Source: CASFRF01 sp031549345 (lineage in GTDB: Bacteria > Verrucomicrobiota > Lentisphaeria > Victivallales > Victivallaceae). Taken from it: a stretch of DNA of 64,000 bases. A model generated the notes under the pieces. It was not told the DNA's origin. It made no database searches and was given only the letters and a program-made list of their open reading frames with translations. Positions 17,543-25,490 of the stretch are shown piece after piece. The stretch is taken from positions 1 through 64,000 of the forward strand of contig JAVBPY010000007.1 in NCBI GenBank assembly GCA_031549345.1, written 5' to 3'. Positions within the stretch are counted from its first letter, which is position 1. The number at the start of each line of letters is the position of its first letter. Made by a program: the position numbers and the translations under genes.

Positions 17543-18133
17543 TTACTTCACTTCCTCGATGCGGACATCGTCCAGCCAAAGGGTGCCGGTTCCGCTGTAG
17601 ATCATGAAACGGATCATGGCCGCGTCATCGTCGGCAGCGGTGGTGTGCACGGCGGAGTATTCGGTCCAATCGAAATCGCCGCTTTTCTTGATCCAGACCA
17701 GCGGACCTTTTTTCTTCTCCCAGAGGTCTTTCCTGGGCGCGGTGAAAATGCCGCCCCAGCCGAACTTCGGCTCCGCGAAAGCGAGCTTGTCGCCCTTAAC
17801 CCAGTAGGAAACTTTGTATTTGGTGTTGCCCTTGACGGTGAACGGCTCGAAAAGCATTTCGATGGCAATCGGATTGTTGCCGTTGGTGATACGCACGGAG
17901 GATTCACCGGAATGCTTCACTTCCGTATCGCGTGTGAGCGCGCCGGAGCCGCCGCCGACACGCCAGCCAGCGGGAACCTGGTTGTCGGTGAGGGCGAGCG
18001 CCTTCTGGTCCTTGCGTCCATAATTTTCCCACTTTTCGAAGTCGCCGGCGGGGAGAAGATTTTCGGCATCGGCATACGCCGAACTTGCAACAAAAAGGCC
18101 GAAGGCCGCGATCAACATACTTGTGAATTTCAT
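17543..18133 (-). CDS. Secreted carbohydrate-binding-like (jelly-roll) protein
   Basis: The protein is 196 residues with a signal peptide (MKFTSMLIAAFGLFVASSAYA). The mature part has the pattern of CBM4/9-like beta-sandwiches: NLLPAGDFEKWEN at the start, SGESSVRITNGN, KVSYWVKG and the terminal GTLWLDDVRIEEVK. It is a paralogue of the protein at 24756-25376, which shares the NLL..G..E.W start and the TLWIDDLELIE end. A second ATG six bases upstream (18139) is possible; AAAGGA favours 18133. It is the first gene of the operon with ilvD and GH4. Confidence 0.8.
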   Translation of the reverse strand: MKFTSMLIAAFGLFVASSAYADAENLLPAGDFEKWENYGRKDQKALALTDNQVPAGWRVGGGSGALTRDTEVKHSGESSVRITNGNNPIAIEMLFEPFTVKGNTKYKVSYWVKGDKLAFAEPKFGWGGIFTAPRKDLWEKKKGPLVWIKKSGDFDWTEYSAVHTTAADDDAAMIRFMIYSGTGTLWLDDVRIEEVK

Positions 18134-18169
18134 GTGCAATCCTTTCGATGGTAAAATACGAGTTCTCTT

Positions 18170-18197
18170 ACTATATCTCTTTCCGCATTCATTTCAA
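18170..18197 (-). promoter_or_regulatory. Promoter of the CBM-ilvD-GH4 operon
   Basis: On the minus strand TTGAAA (18192-18197), 16 bases, TATAGT (18170-18175), roughly 37 bases before the start codon. Confidence 0.65.
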
Positions 18198-18207
18198 GAC
18201 ACCTTCC

Positions 18208-18236
18208 TTGCTTTTCGGGGACTTTCGCGGTACAGT
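18208..18236 (+). promoter_or_regulatory. Putative promoter of the cupin gene
   Basis: TTGCTT (18208-18213), 17 bases, TACAGT (18231-18236), about 25 bases before the ATG at 18261. It is divergent from the operon promoter and leaves only ten bases between the two -35 boxes. Confidence 0.5.
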
Positions 18237-18260
18237 ATGGAGAAAACAAGGAGAGATCAT

Positions 18261-18602
18261 ATGAAAAACTACCGCATTGCGAAATTCAGCGACATCGAGC
18301 CGGTCATCTGCCCCTGCGGTTCGACGCGCCGGGCATTTACCGACGACCCTTCCCAAATCGCCTCGATGCATTACGTGGACATTAAAGCCGACTCGGAGAT
18401 CCACTACCATAAAAAGTTGACCGAACTGTATCTGATTCTCGAAGGCGAAGGGCATATGGAGCTCGACGGCGAAATCATCCCCGTCGGCCCGATGACCGCG
18501 TTGCTGATCCACCCCGGCTGCCGCCACCGCGCCGTGGGCAAGCTGAAAATCGTCAACGTCCCCATTCCCGCGTTCGATCCGCACGACGAATATTTCGATT
18601 AA
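18261..18602 (+). CDS. Small cupin-domain protein
   Basis: A 113-residue single cupin. The metal-binding half motifs are IHYHKKLTELYLILEGEG (H-x-H with the following E) and the later HPGCRHRAVG. AAGGAGAG seven bases before the ATG supports the start; the longer open frame upstream has no support. Such cupins bind small sugars or amino acid derivatives, or act as isomerases; no substrate can be given. It precedes the regulator of module A but has its own promoter, and the regulator has another. Confidence 0.85.
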   Translation: MKNYRIAKFSDIEPVICPCGSTRRAFTDDPSQIASMHYVDIKADSEIHYHKKLTELYLILEGEGHMELDGEIIPVGPMTALLIHPGCRHRAVGKLKIVNVPIPAFDPHDEYFD

Positions 18603-18618
18603 TTTTTTCTCCGCCTCC

Positions 18619-18647
18619 TTGACAACGGGAAACCCATCGGCTATAAT
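18619..18647 (+). promoter_or_regulatory. Consensus promoter of the module A regulator
   Basis: Perfect TTGACA (18619-18624), 17-base spacer, perfect TATAAT (18642-18647). It lies immediately after the cupin stop and drives the GntR-type gene with a very short leader. Confidence 0.85.
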
Positions 18648-18663
18648 AACTGATATAACCGAT
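18636..18663 (+). promoter_or_regulatory. Palindromic operator candidate over the -10 box and transcript start
   Basis: ATCGGCTATA (18636-18645), eight bases, TATAACCGAT (18654-18663): a ten-base inverted repeat with nine matching pairs, centred just past the -10 box. The position suits autorepression by the regulator encoded immediately downstream. Confidence 0.6.
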
Positions 18664-18667
18664 ATAG

Positions 18668-19717
18668 ATGGGGTTTTTCGTGAACACGGAATCGACTGGA
18701 GTGTTTTTATCGGGCTTCTCCCCGGGGGACGGCACGGCGCTGAATGCGCAGCTTGCCGCGTACCTTCGCCAGGCGATTTTAAGCGGAGCATTCGACGGCG
18801 GAGAGCGCCTCCCCTCGTTGCGTGAAATCGCACGCGCCTGCAACGTCAACTACTTTTCCGTCCAGCTTGCGACGGAGGAGCTGATGCGCGAAGGACTCCT
18901 CTACAAGGTACAGGGCAAGGGGATGTTTGTCCGCGACTTCGAGCCGCGCGGCGGCATGGTCCTTGTGCTTGTGATCGAAGAAACACGCCACCGGGGCGCC
19001 TCCTTGTTCGTTCACGCGATGGTGAACTTCCTTTGCCGCGCCCTCGCCGAACGGGGACTGGAAGCGCTGGTCTACCACGATAACCGCGCGCCGAAAGACC
19101 GGGGGACAACCCCGGACTACCTGCTTGCGTTATTGAAAGCCAACCGCCTTGCGGCGGTGGCGGCCATGAGTGTTCCCCGCGAATCACAGGACTGGTTCGA
19201 CCGCCTCCCCCTCCCGCACCTCTCCATCAACATGATTATGCCGGAGGACAATGCGCTGATCTGGAAAGGGCTTCATGACCTTATGGACGGCGGTCGCTTC
19301 CGCCATCCCCTGGTGGTATATCCCCAGGACGCCAACCCCCTGCGGCCGGAAAGCCCGATTCTCGCGGGGATGCGCCGGGGCGGCATCGACTGCGACGCGT
19401 TCGAACTTTGCCCTCTCGATGCCCATACGGGGCCCGCAGGGTTTGCGAAACAGGCATTCGAGATGCTGCCCGCGTTCTTTGCGCGTAACGAAAAGCCCGA
19501 CTTGCTCCTCGTTTACCCGGATGTGGTTCTGCCCGGCGTGATTCCCGTCCTTTTGAATGCGAAAATCCGCATTCCGGAGGAATTGACCGTGGTCTGCCAC
19601 CGGAACGTCGAGCTCCCCATTTTCTGCCCTTTTCCCGTTCAGCATGTGGATGTATCCATCGAAACGTTCGCCGAGCGCTACGTCGATGCAATCTGGCAAT
19701 CAACTCATACACCCTAA
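18668..19717 (+). CDS. GntR-type transcriptional regulator with LacI-like sensor domain
   Basis: A 349-residue protein with an N-terminal winged helix (LNAQLAAYLRQAILSGAF, then GERLPSLREIARACNVN and VQGKGMFVRDFE) and a ~270-residue periplasmic-binding-protein-like domain (LVLVIEETRH; PLVVYPQDANP; LLLVYPDVVLPGV). This AraR-like layout binds sugars. The ATG at 18668 has no clear ribosome site; a GTG at 18680 is an alternative. It lies ten bases before a pseudopilin gene and the large lipoprotein, which it probably controls. Its own promoter carries a palindrome. Confidence 0.88.
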   Translation: MGFFVNTESTGVFLSGFSPGDGTALNAQLAAYLRQAILSGAFDGGERLPSLREIARACNVNYFSVQLATEELMREGLLYKVQGKGMFVRDFEPRGGMVLVLVIEETRHRGASLFVHAMVNFLCRALAERGLEALVYHDNRAPKDRGTTPDYLLALLKANRLAAVAAMSVPRESQDWFDRLPLPHLSINMIMPEDNALIWKGLHDLMDGGRFRHPLVVYPQDANPLRPESPILAGMRRGGIDCDAFELCPLDAHTGPAGFAKQAFEMLPAFFARNEKPDLLLVYPDVVLPGVIPVLLNAKIRIPEELTVVCHRNVELPIFCPFPVQHVDVSIETFAERYVDAIWQSTHTP

Positions 19718-19727
19718 AGGAGGCAAT

Positions 19728-20534
19728 ATGAAACGTCGCCGCATAACGCAATTTACCTTGATCGAGCTCCTGGTGGTGATCGCGATCATCGCGATCCTCG
19801 CTTCGATGCTGCTGCCCGCCTTGAACAAGGCGCGGGCGATGGCCAAGCAGATTTCCTGCACCAACAACCTGAAAACCTACGGGTTGTACCTGAATATGTA
19901 CAGCGATACCTACAACGGCTACCTCGCACAGGCCTTCCGCGCCAAAAACGCAACCGACTGGGGGGGCGACACGACCAAACCGACCGGGTACATCCTCCAC
20001 ACCTCGCTCTTCCCCGACCGGATGCTCCGCATGAACGCCAACATGACGAACGGACGCGGGGAGTCCGTGGGTTCGGCCCCCAAAAGCGCCTCTGCACTGT
20101 GGTTCTTCAACTGTCCGGAAAATACGGCCCAAGTCTATACATACGGCTTGGGGAACGCCAGTTCCTACGGCGTCAACAACGAGATGGGCAGCACGACCAC
20201 CGCCGGGGTGAAAACCTATCGCAAGCTCGGCCAGGTACGCCGTCCCTCCCTCCTATACAATGCGGGCGATGCCGACTATTACGTTCTGGAACCCTGGAAG
20301 CCGAATTCCACGGACCCGGAATACTCCATCAATCCCCTATACCAGAGCCAGATCAAGTTCCGGCACCGCGAAACGGCCGCCAATATGCTCTTCGTGGACG
20401 GCCACGTGCAGACCCGCAACAACCCGATCATCAACCGCGGCAATTTCAAGGGCGCGGTCAACGGCGTCAACCGTTATGCGAACGAAGCGCGGTGGCATCT
20501 AGCCGGCGGAGCGGACGAAATGCAGATGGATTGA
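19728..20534 (+). CDS. Pseudopilin-like protein with prepilin N-terminus
   Basis: A 268-residue protein. AAAGGAGG (19716-19723) fixes the ATG. The type III signal FTLIELLVVIAIIAILASML follows a short basic leader, the site where prepilin peptidase cuts and methylates. The large C-terminal domain ends with the RHRETAANMLFVDGHV stretch, like the H-x9-DG end typical of the pseudopilin families expanded in Planctomycetes and Lentisphaerota. No other secretion or pilus gene is nearby. The role is unknown; each of the three copies here lies beside a GntR-type gene. Confidence 0.9.
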   Translation: MKRRRITQFTLIELLVVIAIIAILASMLLPALNKARAMAKQISCTNNLKTYGLYLNMYSDTYNGYLAQAFRAKNATDWGGDTTKPTGYILHTSLFPDRMLRMNANMTNGRGESVGSAPKSASALWFFNCPENTAQVYTYGLGNASSYGVNNEMGSTTTAGVKTYRKLGQVRRPSLLYNAGDADYYVLEPWKPNSTDPEYSINPLYQSQIKFRHRETAANMLFVDGHVQTRNNPIINRGNFKGAVNGVNRYANEARWHLAGGADEMQMD

Positions 20535-20544
20535 AGGAGGCGCT

Positions 20545-20574
20545 ATGAAATATCATAAATACTCATTACCCTAA
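20545..20574 (+). CDS. Nine-codon mini-ORF with a strong ribosome site
   Basis: AAGGAGG (20534-20540) precedes an ATG reading MKYHKYSLP and a stop. It starts right after the pseudopilin stop. It could be a leader peptide controlling the large gene downstream, or the remnant of a lost gene; nothing distinguishes these. Confidence 0.3.
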   Translation: MKYHKYSLP

Positions 20575-20639
20575 TGAAGTACGCGCGACTGCCAAAGACG
20601 ACGTTTCCCTTGGCAATTGTCCGTATTTTTGACTTGTAA
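20574..20639 (+). CDS. 21-codon mini-ORF overlapping the previous stop
   Basis: The ATG overlaps the preceding TAA (TAATG). It reads MKYARLPKTTFPLAIVRIFDL. It also starts MKY and contains a TGCCAA/TTGGCA inverted repeat. Translation is speculative. Confidence 0.2.
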   Translation: MKYARLPKTTFPLAIVRIFDL

Positions 20640-20693
20640 TTGATTCAAGCAAGATGTATTCATAAGAAAGCGTACCAAAAAAGGAGACAAACT

Positions 20694-23600
20694 ATGCGAT
20701 TTGAATTCAGGTCGGCCCTCCTGGCCGCGGGCTTGGGTTGTGTGGCGCTCGGCTGCACGGCGCTGAGCCCCGCTCCCGGGTGGGAAACGTTGTCGGAGGT
20801 CAAGGTTCCGCCGGGGCAAAAACTCCGCGGCTTCGGTCCCTGCGAACTTACTTTTGCGGAATACCAGTTCGGCGCGCAAAAGGTTTCCGCAACACGCTTC
20901 TTCACCGCAAACGAAAAGGCGGCGGATATTGTCGCGGGAAAGTTCATCGGCGATTTGCTCGACTCCTACCAGGTCAAGAAGCAGCAGTTCAAAAAGGCCC
21001 CGGTTTTCGTCACCTCCGGCGGCCAGGCGTACCTTGTTACCCGTTCGGGGAACGAAACGGTCATCTACGGCGCGCGCACCCTCGACACGCTTGCGGCTTA
21101 TGCGGAAGCGCACTCGGGCATCCTGGCCAACGCGGTCGAGTCCGGCACGTACCCGGAATACATGCGCCGTTTCGCCTGGGGGACTTACGGCATGGGCGGA
21201 TTGGAAAACTTCCACGGATGGATGACCCTTCCGGGCATGGACAAATCGGTCAAGGACCCGAAAGAGGACTTCGAGTTCCTTAAACAGACCGGCAATATGC
21301 ATTTCGATAACTGGCTCGACATCGCAAACTTCGACTCCAGCGACGGCATCATGATGCCGCAGGGGCGCCGCTACAAAGCCCGCTACGCCAAGGAACAGAA
21401 AATTCCCTACGCCCACCGCGTCTATGTTACCGCCGGCGGCAGCGACTGGACGGCGCGGCGTTTCCCCGAGTACATGGAACGCCCCGCGTGGTTCCTCCAG
21501 AGCGGCTGGCACGGCGCGTTGATGTTCTGGAAGGCGAATCCGCACTTAAGCTGGTACTCTTTGGATATGCAGAAATACCTTGCGCGGCATACCATGAAGA
21601 TGATGGAGGAAGCGCAGTCCCCGGAAACCCGCGGCTGGATGCATCCCCACGGCGAACTGGTTCATGACCCCTGGTACGACATGCACAGCGATTATTCGGG
21701 CATGGCGCACCGTCATTGGATCAACTACCTGAAGAAGAACGGAGTAACGCTGGAAGAAGCCGGCCGGATGTTCGGCCGCGGCGCCTCGCCGTTCCAGAGC
21801 TTCGAACAAGTTCCGATCCCCGAATTCGCCACCTTCGCCGGATTGCCCGGCCAGATCGTCCCCCTCCAGGGCGAATGGTTCTACCGCAAAGACATCGACA
21901 CCGCGCCGAAAGACAAGGCATGGTGGAAAAAGCCGGCCGAAGAACGCTATCTTGGAATTCGCGACAAATGGTTCCTCCCGCAAGCCGACCTCAAGGAATG
22001 GGGGGCGATCAACATGCCCGGCAGCGAGGAAATGTACTCGATCTACCCGGACGGAAAGCGCGACTACACCTCCAGCTGCTGGTTCCGGCGCACGTTCAGC
22101 TACCGTCCGGATCTTGCCGCGGGCAAGAAAGTGTATTTGTACTTCTTCCCGATCAGCTTCGGCGGCATTCACTCCGGCGAGAACGCCCGCTACCATGGCT
22201 TTTACCTGAACGGAGAAAAAGTCGGGGAAATCGGCCCCTGGGGCGCGCTGGATGTAACCAAACAGCTCAAATCGGGAAACAACGAAGTGGTTTTCCAACT
22301 CCATGGCGGACTTTGGAACGGACGGATTTTCCTTTCGACCGACGCGCCGAAGGTGTTCCCGTACCTCGGCGAAGCGCAGAACCGCCTCTGGGAACTTTGG
22401 ACCGAATGGCGCATGGACGCCAAGTTCGATGCCTGGGCGGTCATCCTCGACGGCATGCGCCAGGTCGATCCCGACAAACCGATCAAATTCATGGCGCCGC
22501 AGGGCTTCGGAACCGCCCGTTACATGAATCTGGCGTACAACTACGGCGGCTACCCGCACTTCACCGGGGAAGGCATGTGGTACTACCCGTGGTACAAGCG
22601 CTATTCCAAGCTGTACGGCATCCCGGCGACCAGCGAACTTGCCGGTCCCTCGGACACCCTTGAAAAGCAGGCCAGCGGCTTCCGCCGCACCTTCCTCGCC
22701 GGACTCGACGGACACGAACCGGTTTTCCTGACGCAGACCTATTCGCGCAAGCCGGAAATCCGCGAATGGTGGATCGGCCATAAGGATGTGCTCAACCGCA
22801 TGGGCAAGTACGACATCTACGGTCCGCAGGTCCTCATCTACCGTTCAAGCTGGAATGCGCTGAACACGCCGCTTGCGCCGTACCCGGCCATCGGCACTTC
22901 GGGGCGCATGATCAACAGTCCGTGGAACTGGGACATCGGGCGCGGCACCCTCCAGACCCTGGGGCAGTCCTACTTGTATTTGGACGACAACGGCGTGCAG
23001 GACGGCAAAATGTCCGGTTATCCGTTGATTTTCGATTGCGGCAACGAAACGGTGGACACCGCGGTTCTCCCGCTTTTCCGGAAATACGTCGAAAACGGGG
23101 GCGTGTTTGTTACCCTCCCCTTCACGGGGCGCAACACACGCACCGCTCCCGACACCTGGCCGATCACCGAGCTCACCGGCTGCAAAGTCCTCAAGGACCG
23201 TCCCATCGGCGGCAAAATCACCTTTGAGAAAAACCAAACGGTCTTCGCCCGCCTCGCGGGAAAAACGTTCGACGACAACGGCAAATCCATGGACTGGATC
23301 GGCAACAACCTGAACACCTACAGTGTGGAACTGGATCCGGGCGCGGACGGCGTTGTGCTCGCCCGTTACGAGAACGGCAGTGCGGCGATTGTCGCTCGCA
23401 AGCTCGGCAAAGGAACAGTCATCACCCTCGGCAGCGCTTTCTGGCGCGATTGCGCGGACATACAGGGACTCTGGTGGCCCGGCGAGCGCGAAACGGAGTT
23501 CGTCGGCGACCTCCTGAACGGGGTAAACTTCCCGCGCGCCTTGTGCGAATCGAGCGACCGTTTGATCTGGCCGCAGCCCTACCGGGCGAACAACGGCGTG

Positions 23601-24755
23601 GATTTCGTAACCGTTCTGGTCAACTGGAACGAAAAAGACGTTCAGAACCCGACCATCACCCTCCGTTTGCCGGAACGTCCGGCGCGGTTGGTGAGCTATG
23701 GGGTAAACGGAACCATCGAAATCCCCTTCAAATGGGATGCCGGCGTCCTCACCGCGCAGGTGGAAATGCCCGCCCGTGAAGTCAAGGTCCTCGCCGCCGA
23801 GGTGTACGAGCCCAAGTCGGCCGTCGCCCATTGGTGGAGCCGTCAGCAGGAGCTCTGGCACGAGCTCGTCCCCGCCACGATCGATTTTTCGGCCTACAAG
23901 ACCGGAAAATGGTCCGATCCCACGCTCGATCTTACCGAGAAGGCGAAGCTGACCAACGATGCCCCCAAAGGCGATTGGACCGTTGCGAAATTCGATGACT
24001 CGAAATGGACCTCCGCCCCGTTGGATGTGTTCAACTTCTGGGGCGGCGCGGACAAGTCGCCCCTCTGGGCGCGGGTGCGTTTCAATGTCGATCCGGCATG
24101 GCTGCAAGGCGGCATGACCCGGCTGGTTTCCGGCGCCTGGGTCGGCCCGCACTACATGAACCCGACGAAGATGTATTTGAACGGAAAAGAGATGCATGGC
24201 TTCACCAAGAACAACTTCAACGAATTCGATGTAACGCGCCTTCTCCTGCCCGGCGAAAACGTCATCGCGTTCGAGGCGAAGGGCGACGGTGAAAAGTACA
24301 CCGGCTTCATCGGCAATTTGTTCTTATTCCATCGCGATGCGCCGCTGCAATCGCTCCCGCTCAACGGCGCATGGTTGGGGACGGATGCCAAGGGAAATCC
24401 GGCCACGCTGAATATTCCGGGAAGCGGCAAAGTCCGCCATCCGGCGCGCAGCGTTTTCATCCCGGAATCCTGGAAGGGAAAATACCAGATTCGTTTTTAC
24501 GAAGAAGGCGTCCCCTATTCGGTCCTCGGCGTGTGGGTTAACGGGAAACTGGTTCGCCGGCATCACCACAACCTGGGACGCTACTGTGATATCGACATCA
24601 CCAACGCGCTCAAGTTCGGTGCGGAGAACAAGCTTGAACTGGCGTTCGGCACCGAGCGCGCCGGCCGTTTGTACAAAGAAATTCACAATTTCGAGATCGA
24701 CACCATCCGCCTGGATCTTTTCCCGGCGGGAAACAATGAAGAAGGAGCCAAGTAA
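20694..24755 (+). CDS. Very large secreted lipoprotein resembling multidomain glycoside hydrolases
   Basis: A 1353-residue protein; AAGGAG seven bases before the ATG. The signal sequence MRFEFRSALLAAGLGCVALGC has a plausible, slightly irregular lipobox (ALGC). A domain like the N-terminal helper domain of GH20/GH67 enzymes covers ~60-150 (YGARTLDTLAAYAE), followed by a YPEYMRRFAWGTYG start of a possible barrel. A GH2-like sugar-binding sandwich lies at ~455-565, an amidotransferase-like domain resembling the GH42 trimerisation domain at ~755-965, and two further sandwich domains in the last ~300 residues. No catalytic acids can be assigned. It is inferred to act on an outer polysaccharide and lies in module A. 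Confidence 0.7.
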   Translation: MRFEFRSALLAAGLGCVALGCTALSPAPGWETLSEVKVPPGQKLRGFGPCELTFAEYQFGAQKVSATRFFTANEKAADIVAGKFIGDLLDSYQVKKQQFKKAPVFVTSGGQAYLVTRSGNETVIYGARTLDTLAAYAEAHSGILANAVESGTYPEYMRRFAWGTYGMGGLENFHGWMTLPGMDKSVKDPKEDFEFLKQTGNMHFDNWLDIANFDSSDGIMMPQGRRYKARYAKEQKIPYAHRVYVTAGGSDWTARRFPEYMERPAWFLQSGWHGALMFWKANPHLSWYSLDMQKYLARHTMKMMEEAQSPETRGWMHPHGELVHDPWYDMHSDYSGMAHRHWINYLKKNGVTLEEAGRMFGRGASPFQSFEQVPIPEFATFAGLPGQIVPLQGEWFYRKDIDTAPKDKAWWKKPAEERYLGIRDKWFLPQADLKEWGAINMPGSEEMYSIYPDGKRDYTSSCWFRRTFSYRPDLAAGKKVYLYFFPISFGGIHSGENARYHGFYLNGEKVGEIGPWGALDVTKQLKSGNNEVVFQLHGGLWNGRIFLSTDAPKVFPYLGEAQNRLWELWTEWRMDAKFDAWAVILDGMRQVDPDKPIKFMAPQGFGTARYMNLAYNYGGYPHFTGEGMWYYPWYKRYSKLYGIPATSELAGPSDTLEKQASGFRRTFLAGLDGHEPVFLTQTYSRKPEIREWWIGHKDVLNRMGKYDIYGPQVLIYRSSWNALNTPLAPYPAIGTSGRMINSPWNWDIGRGTLQTLGQSYLYLDDNGVQDGKMSGYPLIFDCGNETVDTAVLPLFRKYVENGGVFVTLPFTGRNTRTAPDTWPITELTGCKVLKDRPIGGKITFEKNQTVFARLAGKTFDDNGKSMDWIGNNLNTYSVELDPGADGVVLARYENGSAAIVARKLGKGTVITLGSAFWRDCADIQGLWWPGERETEFVGDLLNGVNFPRALCESSDRLIWPQPYRANNGVDFVTVLVNWNEKDVQNPTITLRLPERPARLVSYGVNGTIEIPFKWDAGVLTAQVEMPAREVKVLAAEVYEPKSAVAHWWSRQQELWHELVPATIDFSAYKTGKWSDPTLDLTEKAKLTNDAPKGDWTVAKFDDSKWTSAPLDVFNFWGGADKSPLWARVRFNVDPAWLQGGMTRLVSGAWVGPHYMNPTKMYLNGKEMHGFTKNNFNEFDVTRLLLPGENVIAFEAKGDGEKYTGFIGNLFLFHRDAPLQSLPLNGAWLGTDAKGNPATLNIPGSGKVRHPARSVFIPESWKGKYQIRFYEEGVPYSVLGVWVNGKLVRRHHHNLGRYCDIDITNALKFGAENKLELAFGTERAGRLYKEIHNFEIDTIRLDLFPAGNNEEGAK

Positions 24756-25376
24756 ATGAAGAAGTCGATATTTTTGCTCAGCGCCGCCGCGGGGCTGAGC
24801 CTTTCCGCCGCCGATCCGGTCAATCTACTGGACAACGGCGGACTGGAAAATTGGAAGACGTTGACCACACCGCCGCGCATGATTCTCCTGAAGGACAACC
24901 TTGCCCCGGATATGGGGACGCAGGGCGGCCTGGAAGGGGAACGACCCAACGAACCCATGGCGACGGGCGAGCGCGACGAAACGGTGAAACGCAGCGGAAA
25001 ATATTCGCTGAAAATCACCAACCCGTCCTTCGACAACATCACTAAGGTTCTTCAGTACAACATTCCGGTGGAAGGGAACACGAAGTACATCTTCCGCTGC
25101 TACGTCAAGGGACAGGGGATCGACCGGAACCAGGGAAAAAGCATCGGCGTCTGGGCCGGCTTTAACGCCGGACCGGATAAGACCTTCTGGAGCGACAACA
25201 AAGGCACCCTGTTCGCGCCGAAATTCGAAGGCGACTTCGATTGGCAGAAAGTGGAAGTCGAAGTTACCACCCGTGAAAACGACAACCGCGGCATGATTCA
25301 AGTCCAGCTCCGCAACGCCAAAGGCACCCTTTGGATTGACGACCTGGAACTCATCGAAGCGCCCAAAGCAAAATAA
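24756..25376 (+). CDS. Secreted carbohydrate-binding-like (jelly-roll) protein
   Basis: A 206-residue protein starting immediately after the stop of the large lipoprotein, with GAAGGAG inside the preceding codons as ribosome site. The signal peptide is MKKSIFLLSAAAGLSLSAAD. The mature protein has the CBM4/9-like frame: NLLDNGGLENWK, YSLKITNPSF, YIFRCYVKG and TLWIDDLELIEAPK. It is a paralogue of the protein at 17543-18133. It probably binds the same glycan as the lipoprotein it is translated with. Confidence 0.8.
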   Translation: MKKSIFLLSAAAGLSLSAADPVNLLDNGGLENWKTLTTPPRMILLKDNLAPDMGTQGGLEGERPNEPMATGERDETVKRSGKYSLKITNPSFDNITKVLQYNIPVEGNTKYIFRCYVKGQGIDRNQGKSIGVWAGFNAGPDKTFWSDNKGTLFAPKFEGDFDWQKVEVEVTTRENDNRGMIQVQLRNAKGTLWIDDLELIEAPKAK

Positions 25377-25396
25377 CATTTCGTCGATATAAAAAC

Positions 25397-25446
25397 GCGC
25401 GAGGAAAACCTTTTATAAAGCAAGGTTTTCCTCGCGCTCTTTTTTG
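25397..25446 (+). terminator. Strong intrinsic terminator closing module A
   Basis: A perfect 16-base stem (25397-25412 with 25422-25437), a nine-base loop and a following TCTTTTTTTG run. Confidence 0.95.
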
Positions 25447-25490
25447 CGGCATCCTGTTATGCCGGATCGGGAAGAAGCACGTGCGGCGAA

